This document shows, piece by piece, positions 36,050 to 44,474 of a stretch of 64,000 nucleotides of DNA. The translations under genes and the position numbers were made by a program. The stretch's first letter is position 1; each line of letters begins with the position of its first letter. The DNA lies in assembly GCA_963845445.1 (NCBI GenBank), contig CAWJSE010000002.1:3348001-3412000 (forward strand), written 5' to 3'. This stretch comes from JABDBL01 sp963845445 (lineage in GTDB: Bacteria > Cyanobacteriota > Vampirovibrionia > Obscuribacterales > Obscuribacteraceae). The notes below the pieces were generated by a model. It saw only the letters and a program-made list of their open reading frames with translations. It was not told the DNA's origin and searched no databases.

Positions 36050-37087
36050 TTAAGGAATGGCTTCCCTCCCGTTCTCGCGGTAGATGACGGTGAGGTCGCG
36101 GATATCGTCGTGGTCAAGAAGCCAGAGGAGGTAACGTTCAAGTCCCATGCCGAAGCCCGAGGTTTGCATTGGCGCAATTTCGCGCATCTCGAGGTACCAT
36201 TCGTATGGCGCCTCGTTGATCTGGTGTTGAGTGAGCGCCTGGCGCACCGCACTGGTGGCAGTATGGCGTTGTCCCGATCCCACCGTTTCGCACTGCCCAA
36301 GGATCAGATCCGCATTGACGGCCCGCCCCGTACTGCCCGCCTCGAAGGCTTGATAGAAGGGGACGGACTGGTGCTCAAAATGCGTGACCCAGACCGGTCC
36401 GTAGCGGCGGAACAACTCTCCCTCGCCAGCCTTAGTGAGGACATCGAAACCACCGGGATGGGCGTGAATCCAGTCAGTACCGCCGCTGCGCAATTCGGCC
36501 TGCGCGTCCTCCATGCGGATGGTGCGGTATTGTCCGCCCAACTGGATCAAGTCCTCAATGTGGTCGAGCCTTCCGGCGAGCGCCAAGATGGAATTTCGAG
36601 CTGTGGCGAGGAGTCGTTCGGAGGCGAAGTGGACAAGCCCGTCTGCCAAGCGCATGACGTCGGCCAGCTTACCAAGAATCTCCGCCTCGGCATGGTAGAA
36701 CTGTGCAAGGTGAAACTGATCCGTCTCCTCTCCACGGAAGCATGGCATGAGGTAGTAGACACCGGTACTGCATTGTCGGCAGCCGAGTTCCAGCATGAAT
36801 TGCATGGAATCGGCCAGGTACGTTTTAACCCCCATCAGCTCAACGCTAACAGGAAGACTATCACTACCGAGTCCCATCGGGCTCGAGATGCTTCCGGTAG
36901 TGATGGGCGCGAGGAATGCGGTCAGTCCTTCGCTTGTGAAAAACTCGTGGACTGCTTGCTGAAGTCGATGCTGGATGAGGATCAAGTGATGGTACCAAGG
37001 GTTGGTCATAGCCAACCGCCAGGAAGCAGGTCCTTCCCGCCACGCTTGGGGCGGTCTGATCTGGCTTGAAATGTCGGAGTTCGGCAT
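36050..37087 (-). CDS. AsnRS/AspRS-like class II protein lacking the anticodon-binding domain
   Basis: 345 aa. It carries the catalytic core of asparaginyl/aspartyl-tRNA synthetases: APITTGSISSPMGLGSDSLPV, YLADSMQFMLELGCRQ, motif 2 FRGEETDQFHLAQFYHAEAEI and motif 3 TSGFGMGLERYLLWLL. The N-terminal OB-fold that reads the anticodon is absent, because the protein starts about 30 residues before the core. Such truncated paralogues include archaeal-type asparagine synthetase (AsnA-like) and other free amino acid-activating enzymes. A role in making asparagine or an aminoacyl-adenylate rather than charging tRNA is therefore likely but not proven. The site GGAGCAAGCTCACC precedes ATG 37087. First large gene of the operon, upstream of the S66 gene. 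Confidence 0.8.
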   Translation of the reverse strand: MPNSDISSQIRPPQAWREGPASWRLAMTNPWYHHLILIQHRLQQAVHEFFTSEGLTAFLAPITTGSISSPMGLGSDSLPVSVELMGVKTYLADSMQFMLELGCRQCSTGVYYLMPCFRGEETDQFHLAQFYHAEAEILGKLADVMRLADGLVHFASERLLATARNSILALAGRLDHIEDLIQLGGQYRTIRMEDAQAELRSGGTDWIHAHPGGFDVLTKAGEGELFRRYGPVWVTHFEHQSVPFYQAFEAGSTGRAVNADLILGQCETVGSGQRHTATSAVRQALTQHQINEAPYEWYLEMREIAPMQTSGFGMGLERYLLWLLDHDDIRDLTVIYRENGREAIP

Positions 37088-37137
37088 GGTGAGCTTGCTC
37101 CACCTGAGGGGATTGGGGGTTCATGGTGCATATCGAA

Positions 37138-37166
37138 AAGTGCGCGAGAAGAATCACGCACTTTTG
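37138..37166 (-). terminator. Hairpin between the small membrane gene and the AsnRS-like gene
   Basis: On the minus strand AAAAGTGCGTGA-TTCTTC-TCGCGCACTTTT forms a 9-12 bp stem ending in T residues. It separates the small-protein genes from the synthetase genes and could terminate or attenuate. Confidence 0.55.
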
Positions 37167-37201
37167 GCGAAGATTGGGAAAAACTGTCTAGGCGCAACCT
37201 T

Positions 37202-37429
37202 TTATGGACGCTTCCAAGGTCCACGCCATATCATGTCTGGGTGCTTGAAAATTGACAACCTGTCATGGTAGCGGTAGATGACGAATGCCCAGACCAAGGC
37301 GATGAGCGCCATGATCATGAGAAAGACACGTGCCCCACTCCCCGAATTTTTCATTTTATTGGCGCTTCCCATCAACGCGTCGGGAAGTCCTTCGCGCAGT
37401 TGCGCATTCTTTTCCGGGGTGGATGGCAT
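37202..37429 (-). CDS. Small single-span membrane protein, 75 aa
   Basis: Polar N-terminus with a LREGLPDALMGSANKMKNSG helix, one transmembrane helix RVFLMIMALIALVWAFVIYR (about 35-54), and a basic aromatic C-terminus (KHPDMIWRGPWKRP). No ribosome site of note. It lies 115 bp upstream of the AsnRS-like gene. No family recognised. Confidence 0.55.
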   Translation of the reverse strand: MPSTPEKNAQLREGLPDALMGSANKMKNSGSGARVFLMIMALIALVWAFVIYRYHDRLSIFKHPDMIWRGPWKRP

Positions 37430-37454
37430 GGTGGTTGATGTCTTTGCTGCGTTC

Positions 37455-37613
37455 TTAGCGGGTTGTAGAATAGGCCAGGAGAACGAATACGATCACCGCC
37501 CCAATCGCTACGACGTACCCAAATCCGCGATCTTTCTCTTGACGGGGATTTGAGTATTGACGTCCTAACCCCCAAGGATAGCCGTAACTGAAACCTCGAA
37601 AACCGTTGATCAT
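37455..37613 (-). CDS. Tiny single-span membrane protein, 52 aa
   Basis: Not long enough for usual gene finders, but the ribosome site is excellent: AAAGGAGTCATCC then ATG. The N-terminus is Gly/aromatic-rich (MINGFRGFSYGYPWGLG), the middle is basic, and the C-terminal helix GYVVAIGAVIVFVLLAYS is one transmembrane span. It overlaps the upstream frame by 4 bp and lies 25 bp from the next membrane gene, so three tiny genes lead the synthetase operon. No family recognised. Confidence 0.6.
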   Translation of the reverse strand: MINGFRGFSYGYPWGLGRQYSNPRQEKDRGFGYVVAIGAVIVFVLLAYSTTR

Positions 37614-37768
37614 GGATGACTCCTTTGTGGTAATTGGGTCACGATAATTGTCTTCACTTGCTGCACCCGGTCTTCGTGAAGCTTTGTGCCAACCGGTACC
37701 TCCCCCGTTAAGTCCATCGCTTGGTCACCACAAATCCACTCTAGACCGGAACAGAGTAGCTGTGCCAT
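37610..37768 (-). CDS. Possible small protein, 52 aa
   Basis: MAQLLCSGLEWICGDQAMDL... ends in a TGA that overlaps the ATG of the next gene (ATGA), a translational-coupling arrangement. Two Cys flank an EWI segment. No obvious ribosome site upstream, so this call rests mainly on the overlap and GC-rich coding style. Confidence 0.35.
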   Translation of the reverse strand: MAQLLCSGLEWICGDQAMDLTGEVPVGTKLHEDRVQQVKTIIVTQLPQRSHP

Positions 37769-38343
37769 GCGGTGATGTTGAAGCTTAAGAGCGTCCCTCC
37801 TCTGAGGGATGGCTATGCTGGAAAGTGAGTTCTATAGTTCTCTATAAGTAATGCTCCGAAAAAAATGGTGGTTGATGTCTAATGATTCGGTTTAACAAAT
37901 TAGAAGAAACCAGATCAAGGGCAATTACAAGCAATTCAATTAAAACGTCTCGCGCAAAAGCTTATATTGCCACCTATTTTTTGAGGCGAGTCGATCGTTA
38001 TATCTCCACTCTAAGCCGGCACTGGACTCAGACTGCATAGCTAACGCGCATTAGTAATAATGTGTGCCGATCGGGGGCGCGAATGGTATCGTTACAATTA
38101 GCACAACTGCGCTTCCAGCAAAGAATTCCACCTAGAATTCAGCAATTATTTTGCATGATCAAAAGTTGGTTCAATCTTGGGATGAATTCTTTGCTGAATA
38201 ACAGGGCATCCTGCTGGTATTAAGACGCTGTCTTGTATTTTAAATAAAAAATTACTTGCTCTTTTTCTAATGCTTAGCTATTCTGTCAGCTCAGCGATGT
38301 TCAATAAAAAAATTCATGGAAGGAATCAAAAATTAGTTTTACT
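37769..38343. other. Intergenic region, GC-rich to AT-rich transition
   Basis: About 575 bp. The first 80 bp belong to the GC-rich block and should contain the promoter of the aaRS operon, with a small hairpin CCCTCCTCTGAGGG (37795-37808) in it. The rest is AT-rich host-like DNA without a supported gene. Confidence 0.45.
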
Positions 38344-39099
38344 ATGAAAGCTGATTATTCAAAAATTGCTCATACTTATGATCAAGCCCACCCCGCTTCT
38401 GATATGGCAATAAATAGAGTCCTGAACTTTTTGGACACAAACATAGATCAACATAAGAAAATCAAGCTGCTCGATTTGGGCTGTGGTACGGGACGATTTA
38501 CCATACCGATCGCTAAAAAATTTAACTACTATGTCATTGGTGCAGACAACTCAAGCGATATGCTTGAGAGAGCTAAGTCCAAGGACGGTTCCGAAAAAAT
38601 AAGTTGGGAATTACAGGACGCAACCGCTCTCTCTTATGAAGACAACTATTTGGATGTTGTATTTATAAGTCATCTGCTTCACCATTTTGATCAACCTGAC
38701 CGGGTGATAAGAGAATGCTACCGTGTGCTTAAACCCGGTGGTTTAGTTCTTAACCGTTACGGCGCTATCGAAGACATTCTTGAAGATCCCGAGCATAGAT
38801 TTTTTCCAGAAATCGGCGATATTGATCGTTTAAGGACACCTACAAAGAGACAAGTAGAAGATTGGTTTGAACAAACTGGTTTTAAGGCAATACAGTCGGA
38901 ATGTCTAGCACAAAAAACGTTTGCCCACCCCGGTGAGCGGTTGGCAGCAGTTAATAGGCGTTTTATATCAGCTTTGTGGTTAATTAGCGATTCCGCCTTT
39001 TATAAAGGTTTGCATGATTTAGAAAAATACATTGCCTCAAACCCAGATTATGAGTGGCTGCTGAAATGTAAAATCACATTCACCTTTGGAATAAAATAG
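38344..39099 (+). CDS. Class I SAM-dependent methyltransferase
   Basis: 251-aa Methyltransf_11-type protein: SAM-binding LLDLGCGTGRFTIPIAKK, acidic ADNSSDMLERAK, motif 2 EDNYLDVVFISHLLHHFD, and the RVLKPGGLVLNRYG strand. The C-terminal half resembles small-molecule or ubiquinone/menaquinone-type methyltransferases, but nothing fixes the substrate. AT-rich codon use like the host. Stands alone, and the ribosome site is weak. Confidence 0.85.
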   Translation: MKADYSKIAHTYDQAHPASDMAINRVLNFLDTNIDQHKKIKLLDLGCGTGRFTIPIAKKFNYYVIGADNSSDMLERAKSKDGSEKISWELQDATALSYEDNYLDVVFISHLLHHFDQPDRVIRECYRVLKPGGLVLNRYGAIEDILEDPEHRFFPEIGDIDRLRTPTKRQVEDWFEQTGFKAIQSECLAQKTFAHPGERLAAVNRRFISALWLISDSAFYKGLHDLEKYIASNPDYEWLLKCKITFTFGIK

Positions 39100-39231
39100 T
39101 TTATTAGCAAAATAAAGCCATACCCGTTTATTAGATATAAAAATTACTAATTAGGAAAATGTAATGCTAAGAAATAGGCATATTTCTCCTAAATTTTCTA
39201 ATATATTATCAATCATAAAAGGGAGCTAACC

Positions 39232-40527
39232 ATGTCTGAGCTAATTTTTTGGTTTTCTCGCTCACAAGAACAAATCGAATTAGAGCGTACTATTTATATT
39301 GATAATGGTGCAGAAATTGTGTCCATTCGAGGTAAGAGCAGTGGTGCTTATAAAGGTGCCGGGGTATTTCAGTGGACTCCAGGAGTAAAAGCTCTTGCTA
39401 TAGTTTTTACTAGAGCTTTAATTCGCCAACTCAAACAAGTTTCTACATTTTTGCCTCTGCTTGAAGGCACAAAAGGTAGCCTAGCGTTTTCTTTATACTA
39501 TGCCTTAGTCAAACAACCCGTCTGGTTATTTGAAATGTTTGGTAGCGCTATAGATGGAAATGCCAAACTGCGAAAGATACTTTTTCGTAGCAGCCTAGGC
39601 ACTGGCAAAGTTGCAGTTTCTCTGAATGAAGAATTATTATCGCCTAATTCAATTAAAATCTATATAGACAAAAGGGAAATTCGGAGCGTTGAGGAACTTG
39701 AAAGTTTAGTATCCACATTGCTAGAGGAAGAAAAATCTATTACAAAAATGGGCGATGGCGAAAATTGGGTTTTATCTCGACACAAAAGTCCAAGCAACAT
39801 GCAGATATATAACTTACAGCCGACAGCCACTTCTATTTTGGATCCAGACAATATTTATCTTTTCGAGCAGTTGCAATTTCCTTCTAGTTCAACAGCAGAT
39901 CGTTTAAGCTGGGATAACTCAAATGGTCAATGTCCATCGACTATTTGCGGTCGAATAGTGCAGGCTAAGCAGTTATTTGAAGAGTTAACTTACCAAACTT
40001 GTGATGACGCGACGCGCAGTCAATTTGAGCAGTGGCTTGCCACTATGCAACCGTATCCGGATGGCGAATGGGGAATTGATACCGAAAGAGAAGGTCGACT
40101 CGTTCCAGGGTTTATAAGTTCGCTAAAAGGTCATAATAAGCAATTTACTTCTAATGGTTTCCATCGCACTTTTATTTGGCGCGATCGTTTAACCAAGGAA
40201 TTAGTAGCAACTTTAACTCTGGGCAAAGATGATCGCGGCGTAAGTGAAAGCAATCAACTCGATTGTGACGGAACAATCCTTGGAATAAATGTTCGTTGGG
40301 ATTTAAGAAACCGTGGGATAGGGCATTATTTAGTTGCTTGCATAAACAAGCATATTATTGATTTTGTCAAACGCGACGGCAAGCCGCGGTTAATCCATAC
40401 TTCTAATTACAATTTAGGTGGCGTTCCTTGGCCGATGCTAAAAAAGATTGGCTATGAAGTAATTACTTCGCCAGTAAAAACCGACTTTGGTTTTATTCCA
40501 ATTTGGGCAAAAACTTATTTAACCTAG
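39232..40527 (+). CDS. Uncharacterised protein with C-terminal GNAT acetyltransferase domain
   Basis: 431 aa, start after AAAAGGGAGCTAACC. Two parts. Residues 1-175 form a domain (MSELIFWFSRS..., GKSSGAYKGAGVFQWTPGVKALAIVF) shared with the convergent gene at 40519. Residues about 285-431 are a GNAT-type acetyltransferase, with the acetyl-CoA pyrophosphate loop in WDLRNRGIGHYLVACINKH and a preceding TLTLGKDDRGVSES strand. The N-terminal domain has no recognised name and may bind the acetylation target or a partner. Neighbour and paralogue in the opposite strand make a two-gene unit. Confidence 0.75.
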   Translation: MSELIFWFSRSQEQIELERTIYIDNGAEIVSIRGKSSGAYKGAGVFQWTPGVKALAIVFTRALIRQLKQVSTFLPLLEGTKGSLAFSLYYALVKQPVWLFEMFGSAIDGNAKLRKILFRSSLGTGKVAVSLNEELLSPNSIKIYIDKREIRSVEELESLVSTLLEEEKSITKMGDGENWVLSRHKSPSNMQIYNLQPTATSILDPDNIYLFEQLQFPSSSTADRLSWDNSNGQCPSTICGRIVQAKQLFEELTYQTCDDATRSQFEQWLATMQPYPDGEWGIDTEREGRLVPGFISSLKGHNKQFTSNGFHRTFIWRDRLTKELVATLTLGKDDRGVSESNQLDCDGTILGINVRWDLRNRGIGHYLVACINKHIIDFVKRDGKPRLIHTSNYNLGGVPWPMLKKIGYEVITSPVKTDFGFIPIWAKTYLT

Positions 40528-41136
40528 GCCTAAAGTGTATTGATCAGACAATTGTGTGAGTTCAAATTCAGCAGGATTGTTGCAGGATATAAGGGCAGAC
40601 TCTCTGCCAGTATGTTGCTCTTTATTGATTATATTTTGTAATAGCCTTTCAGATTCTTGGATATTTTTGAGTAGCATGTTCTTAAAATAAACTTCGATTG
40701 ATTGGGGAGCCAAGAGTTGTTCGTTGAGAGACAGGGCGACTGTACCACCTCTTCTTATGCCAGAATTACTGCGCAATATTAGCTTGCGCAAGTATGCATT
40801 ACCGTTATTATCCGCACCGAACATAGAATACATCCAGTCTGGCTGTTTATCTAGTGCGTAATCTAATGAAGAAGCTAGACTTCCTCTTTCACCCTCAAGT
40901 AACGGCTCATAGATAGTATCGTCATTTATGCCATGGGTCAGGGCTTTTAGTAAGATTATTACTAAGGCTTTAACGCCAGGTGTCCATTGAAATGAGCCCA
41001 TGTTCCTGTAAGCGCCACCGGTTTTGCCGCGCACGGACGCAATCTTGATACTGCTAGGATTTTCTATAAATACTGTTCGTTCAAGTTCGCAAGAACCTGT
41101 CCACGATTTTTGGAACCAGAGGGTTAATTCAGCCAT
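40519..41136 (-). CDS. Stand-alone paralogue of the N-terminal domain of the 39232 protein
   Basis: 205 aa. It aligns along its whole length with residues 1-205 of the neighbouring GNAT protein: AELTLWFQKSW, GKTGGAYRNMGSFQWTPGVK, LLEGERGSLASSLDYALDKQPDWM, LRKLILRSNSGI, ALSLNEQLLAPQSIEVYF. It has no acetyltransferase domain. The two genes are convergent and overlap by 9 bp at their 3' ends. Possible partner, regulator or antagonist of the larger protein. No family recognised. Confidence 0.75.
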   Translation of the reverse strand: MAELTLWFQKSWTGSCELERTVFIENPSSIKIASVRGKTGGAYRNMGSFQWTPGVKALVIILLKALTHGINDDTIYEPLLEGERGSLASSLDYALDKQPDWMYSMFGADNNGNAYLRKLILRSNSGIRRGGTVALSLNEQLLAPQSIEVYFKNMLLKNIQESERLLQNIINKEQHTGRESALISCNNPAEFELTQLSDQYTLGLG

Positions 41137-41480
41137 AAGCTTCCTATTATTATTGCGATTGATATTGCACTTAACTTTGCGATTTCGTTCAAAGAGATCG
41201 ACCTAAAATCCAAGATTGACTATAAATTGTGGAGGTAAATTTTGTCAGCTATTCAGGATTCACTGAAAGATTCACTGAAGAATGCAAAAATTGGTCTGGC
41301 TTGATCGCATCATGTGTCATTAAGGAAGCTCTAATCTCCAAAAAGATTAATAACAAAAGAGTGCGTAAGCGTTCAGCGAGATTATCAAGCAGAGATTTCC
41401 AGGTTAATTTTAGACTAGTTATCCGGAAGCACGTCAGCTAAATCCTTGTAATTACTAGCGGTAATTTTTTTGATTACATC
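41137..41480. other. Intergenic region before the trpS fragment
   Basis: AT-rich. A frame at 41229-41441 is open but has no ribosome site and an unremarkable composition, so no gene is called. The minus-strand promoter of the 40519 gene must lie at its left. Confidence 0.4.
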
Positions 41481-41861
41481 AGTGCAGACACCGTCCAGAA
41501 AAAAATAAAAGGCATGTACACAGACCCCAATCACTTGGGTGTGGAAGATCCAGGCACAGTGGAAGGCAACCCAGTGTTTGCTTATCTAGATGCTTTCGAT
41601 AAAGACAAAGAAGGGCTAGAGGCAATGAAAGCCCATTACCGCCGGGGTGGCTTGGGCGATACTGTGGTAAAAAAGCGCTTGACTGAAGTGCTTCTGGCTG
41701 AATTAGATCCTATCCGCACCCGTCAAGAAGCATTTGCTAAAGATCCTGCCCAGGTAATGCGCATTGTTGAAGAGGGCACCAAAGTGGCTCGTGCTGCCGC
41801 TGCTCAAACCCTGAAAGAAGTACGGCAGGCTATGCGTATTGATTATTTTGGTAGTAAATAA
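41481..41861 (+). pseudogene. 3' fragment of trpS (duplication)
   Basis: Nearly identical to bases 25907-26287 of the intact trpS, from SADTVQKKIKGMYTDPNH to the terminal RIDYFGSK. It lacks the whole N-terminal catalytic part. The same downstream sequence (TCGCTTTAACACATTACTC) follows both copies, so the duplicated segment of about 0.5 kb includes the mazF 3' end. Confidence 0.92.
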
Positions 41862-41879
41862 ATCGCTTTAACACATTAC

Positions 41880-42209
41880 TCAAAGAGCGGGGCAAGCTGG
41901 CCACAGCACTTCGTCCATAATTGCCACTGGCACAGTCTCAAGCTTCTGTGTACCAAGAGCATCAAGATCAAGGATGCGTGGCTGATCGCAGCGAATAACC
42001 CCAATAGTTTTTAAACCTGTTCCTATCAATAAAACAGCAAAGCCAGCCGTACGAGCAAAATTCCTGCTGCTGGTTATGGGCAAAACAACAGGTAGTCTGG
42101 TAAGGCGATTAAATGGCTCTGGGGATACAATCAAAACCGGACGCTCTGCCTTTTGTTCATTTTCTTGAGTGGCATCAAGAGAGACTAAATAAATATCACC
42201 GCGCTTCAT
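41880..42209 (-). CDS. mazF: MazF/PemK-type mRNA interferase toxin
   Basis: 109 aa: MKRGDIYLVSLDA (MazF opening), RPVLIVSPEPFNRL, LPVVLPITS, a GLKTIGVIRCDQPRILD core and a C-terminal IMDEV. The last residues (WPACPAL) differ from the intact tail found behind trpS at 26302 (VLAKLAPLFE) because of a small indel, which may or may not matter. It overlaps mazE by 1 bp. Endoribonuclease toxin, neutralised by the upstream antitoxin. Confidence 0.9.
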   Translation of the reverse strand: MKRGDIYLVSLDATQENEQKAERPVLIVSPEPFNRLTRLPVVLPITSSRNFARTAGFAVLLIGTGLKTIGVIRCDQPRILDLDALGTQKLETVPVAIMDEVLWPACPAL

Positions 42210-42469
42210 TATTGCTGCTCATTGCCAATGCGCCCCACATCCAGCCACTCTTTATCTTCAGGCGAAATGGGCTGCGAAGCATCACATTGGGACAAAAGTT
42301 CGTCAAGCGTATAGCTGGAGCGCGGCTGCGGTTCTATAATTAGCCGGTTCTCATCTACCGAAAAACCAACCGGCGCACCGGCTTTTAAATGAAGAACATC
42401 CAGAATTGCCGGTGGTACAGATAGCATTACTGACCCGCCCACTTTGCGAAGGTAACTTATATGCATCAA
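42209..42469 (-). CDS. mazE: MazE/AbrB-type antitoxin
   Basis: 86 aa with the swapped-hairpin AbrB/MazE fold: ISYLRKVGGSVMLSVPPAIL, LHLKAGAPVGFSVDENRLIIEP. The C-terminal acidic tail would wrap the toxin. The palindromic GTTATATTTAAATATAAC (42482-42499) upstream is a likely operator. Confidence 0.9.
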   Translation of the reverse strand: MMHISYLRKVGGSVMLSVPPAILDVLHLKAGAPVGFSVDENRLIIEPQPRSSYTLDELLSQCDASQPISPEDKEWLDVGRIGNEQQ

Positions 42470-42481
42470 TAGGCCTCAAAT

Positions 42482-42499
42482 GTTATATTTAAATATAAC
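42482..42499 (-). promoter_or_regulatory. Palindromic operator candidate of mazEF
   Basis: Perfect 18-bp inverted repeat GTTATATTTAAATATAAC 13 bp upstream of the mazE start, overlapping a likely -10 region (TATATT). Its position and symmetry suit an autoregulatory operator. Confidence 0.5.
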
Positions 42500-42553
42500 A
42501 ATGTCAAGGGCACATGTCTAGTCTCTGGTTAAAATACCGGGCTAGATTCAGTA

Positions 42554-44466
42554 GTAAGCCTTCGTCCAACGCAGGTATGACAACCAGAATTTAATGTGCA
42601 TTAAGCTGGTCGTTTGATATTCTTGGGTAGAGTGAATTTATTTTTTCTCTCCTCGGTCATCAGCCAGGGGAGAAATTCTTTTAGGTCTGGTGGTGCTCTG
42701 CCGGGTGTTTTTGAACATTCGTTAAAGTAATCTAGCAACAAAGCTTGTGGATTGAGTCCATTAACCTGCCATGTCTGGAAGACAGTAAATAATTTAGCCG
42801 CCAATTGACCAGACCATTCTTTGCCACTACCGTAGCTGTTCTTGCGATTAATGACCAGATTTCTGAGTAATCTTTCGGCCCGGTTATTGTCTAGGCTAAT
42901 ACGCGGGTCAGTAAGAAATACTGTTAGGCCAATCCAGTGTGTCATGAAGCTTTTTAGTATTGTCTTTTGCTCTTTATGCAAATCTGGCTGTTCAAGCTGT
43001 GATTGCCAAAGTTGCTCAAGTTTTTTCACCTGCTGTTCAACCGCTAGATGGGCGTCATTCCAAGGCTGTCCTGATTGCCACAGAGCCGTTCGTTTATGAT
43101 TAAGAGCAAACAATATTCCTATTTCGCTAAGCCATTCTTGGGACCATTCTTTCAAGCTTGGTATGCCCTGAAAGACTTTGAGGATATCTCGTCTTTGGTG
43201 AACCCAGCACCAGGCATTTTTGATAGCTGGATTTAAAGTCCAGTAGCTCTTCAGTCTGTCAGTTAATAATATTCCTGTAGAACCGCCAAAGAAGTCTTTA
43301 GGCACATCTTTTGAACGGCTTTTATCTAGCAAGTAAACGACAGCATCCAAGCTGGCGAAAAGCCAGAACCACCATTGTTTGTCATTTCTGAGCCCATTAT
43401 TTTCTTCAAAGACGCGCCAGGTGGACTCATCTGCATTCCACAGGTCTGCGCCGCGGCAATGATTGACTATTTGTTCATACAAAGAGGCAAGCAGTGTGTC
43501 TATTATTTTCATGCCGCCTGTGACTGTACCGGCGGATAGATGTAAACCGTGCAAAGCCAATTCTTGTAAAACCCGTTGAGTTGGCACACCAAACATATAT
43601 TTCCAGACAAGTAAATATACCCAGAGAGAGTTGCCGATTGTGGTGCGTGGATACAATTTAGGAGGAGGAGGGGCTTTTAATATGACTTTGCCTTTGCAGT
43701 CGCATTGGCTGACCAAAATTCTTTTGCGACACACCCGTATATATGGTTTAACCTCTACCTCTGCTATTTCGCTGTCATCAGTTTTTGATACTAGGCGATA
43801 TGGTTTGTTACAAATATCACAGGCACACTTAGGCGGGTCAAGAAATTCCTCACGTTGCTCAAGGTTACTTCTATCGCTGCGCCCATGACCATTACCTGGT
43901 CCGCATTTTTGACCACGTTTACGTTTTTCTTGTTCTGGTTCAGAGGCTAGTTTTAATTCTTGTATGGGGGCAATAGCCAGGGAGTCAGCCGTTTCAGTCT
44001 TGCGACCAAATTGGTCTTTTTGGAACCAAGCGATTCTTTTATTTGCGTTTTCTAATTCTTCTTTTAATTGTTGTATTTCCTGCTCCAGAGCTTGTTTTTG
44101 TTGACAGAAAGATTCTGTGGCAGCAATACGGCTTCTTCTAAGCCTTTTATTTTCTTGTCTAAGCTGCAAAATTTCTTGTTCAAGCTGCCCAATCTTTGCT
44201 TGGAAAGCAGATGCTTCAATCTGCCTAGCGGTTCTTTCATTCCTCAGCAATTGCAGCAGTGCCGGTACATCGTTATTTACTAGCAGTAACTCAACAAAAG
44301 AGCTCGTCCGAGCGCTATTACTATTCGATCCCTGCAAGTTACTTTCTTTCTAGTAAAACAACCTCATTTATTTAAACTCCACCTCTCCAAAATGCCAAGA
44401 CCTCCTAACGTATATGCCTGTAGCTTCTTCTTGACCTTGCCAAGCCTACCTCTACCGAAGGCTTAC
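42554..44466 (-). mobile_element. IS66-family element, copy 2 (left member of a tandem dimer)
   Basis: 1913 bp, same length and ends as copy 1, in opposite orientation. It is flanked by ATTCAGTA on the left (42546-42553) and again at 44467-44474, where copy 3 begins after it. Confidence 0.95.
42601..44337 (-). CDS. IS66 transposase (TnpC type), copy 2
   Basis: 578 aa, protein identical to copy 1 at 4152. Coiled coil, zinc-binding Cys pairs and DDE residues as described there. Intact. Confidence 0.93.
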   Translation of the reverse strand: MQGSNSNSARTSSFVELLLVNNDVPALLQLLRNERTARQIEASAFQAKIGQLEQEILQLRQENKRLRRSRIAATESFCQQKQALEQEIQQLKEELENANKRIAWFQKDQFGRKTETADSLAIAPIQELKLASEPEQEKRKRGQKCGPGNGHGRSDRSNLEQREEFLDPPKCACDICNKPYRLVSKTDDSEIAEVEVKPYIRVCRKRILVSQCDCKGKVILKAPPPPKLYPRTTIGNSLWVYLLVWKYMFGVPTQRVLQELALHGLHLSAGTVTGGMKIIDTLLASLYEQIVNHCRGADLWNADESTWRVFEENNGLRNDKQWWFWLFASLDAVVYLLDKSRSKDVPKDFFGGSTGILLTDRLKSYWTLNPAIKNAWCWVHQRRDILKVFQGIPSLKEWSQEWLSEIGILFALNHKRTALWQSGQPWNDAHLAVEQQVKKLEQLWQSQLEQPDLHKEQKTILKSFMTHWIGLTVFLTDPRISLDNNRAERLLRNLVINRKNSYGSGKEWSGQLAAKLFTVFQTWQVNGLNPQALLLDYFNECSKTPGRAPPDLKEFLPWLMTEERKNKFTLPKNIKRPA

Positions 44467-44474
44467 ATTCAGTA

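Noticed and set aside
41229..41441. 70-aa open frame
   Set aside because: No ribosome site, no homology and ordinary AT-rich composition.
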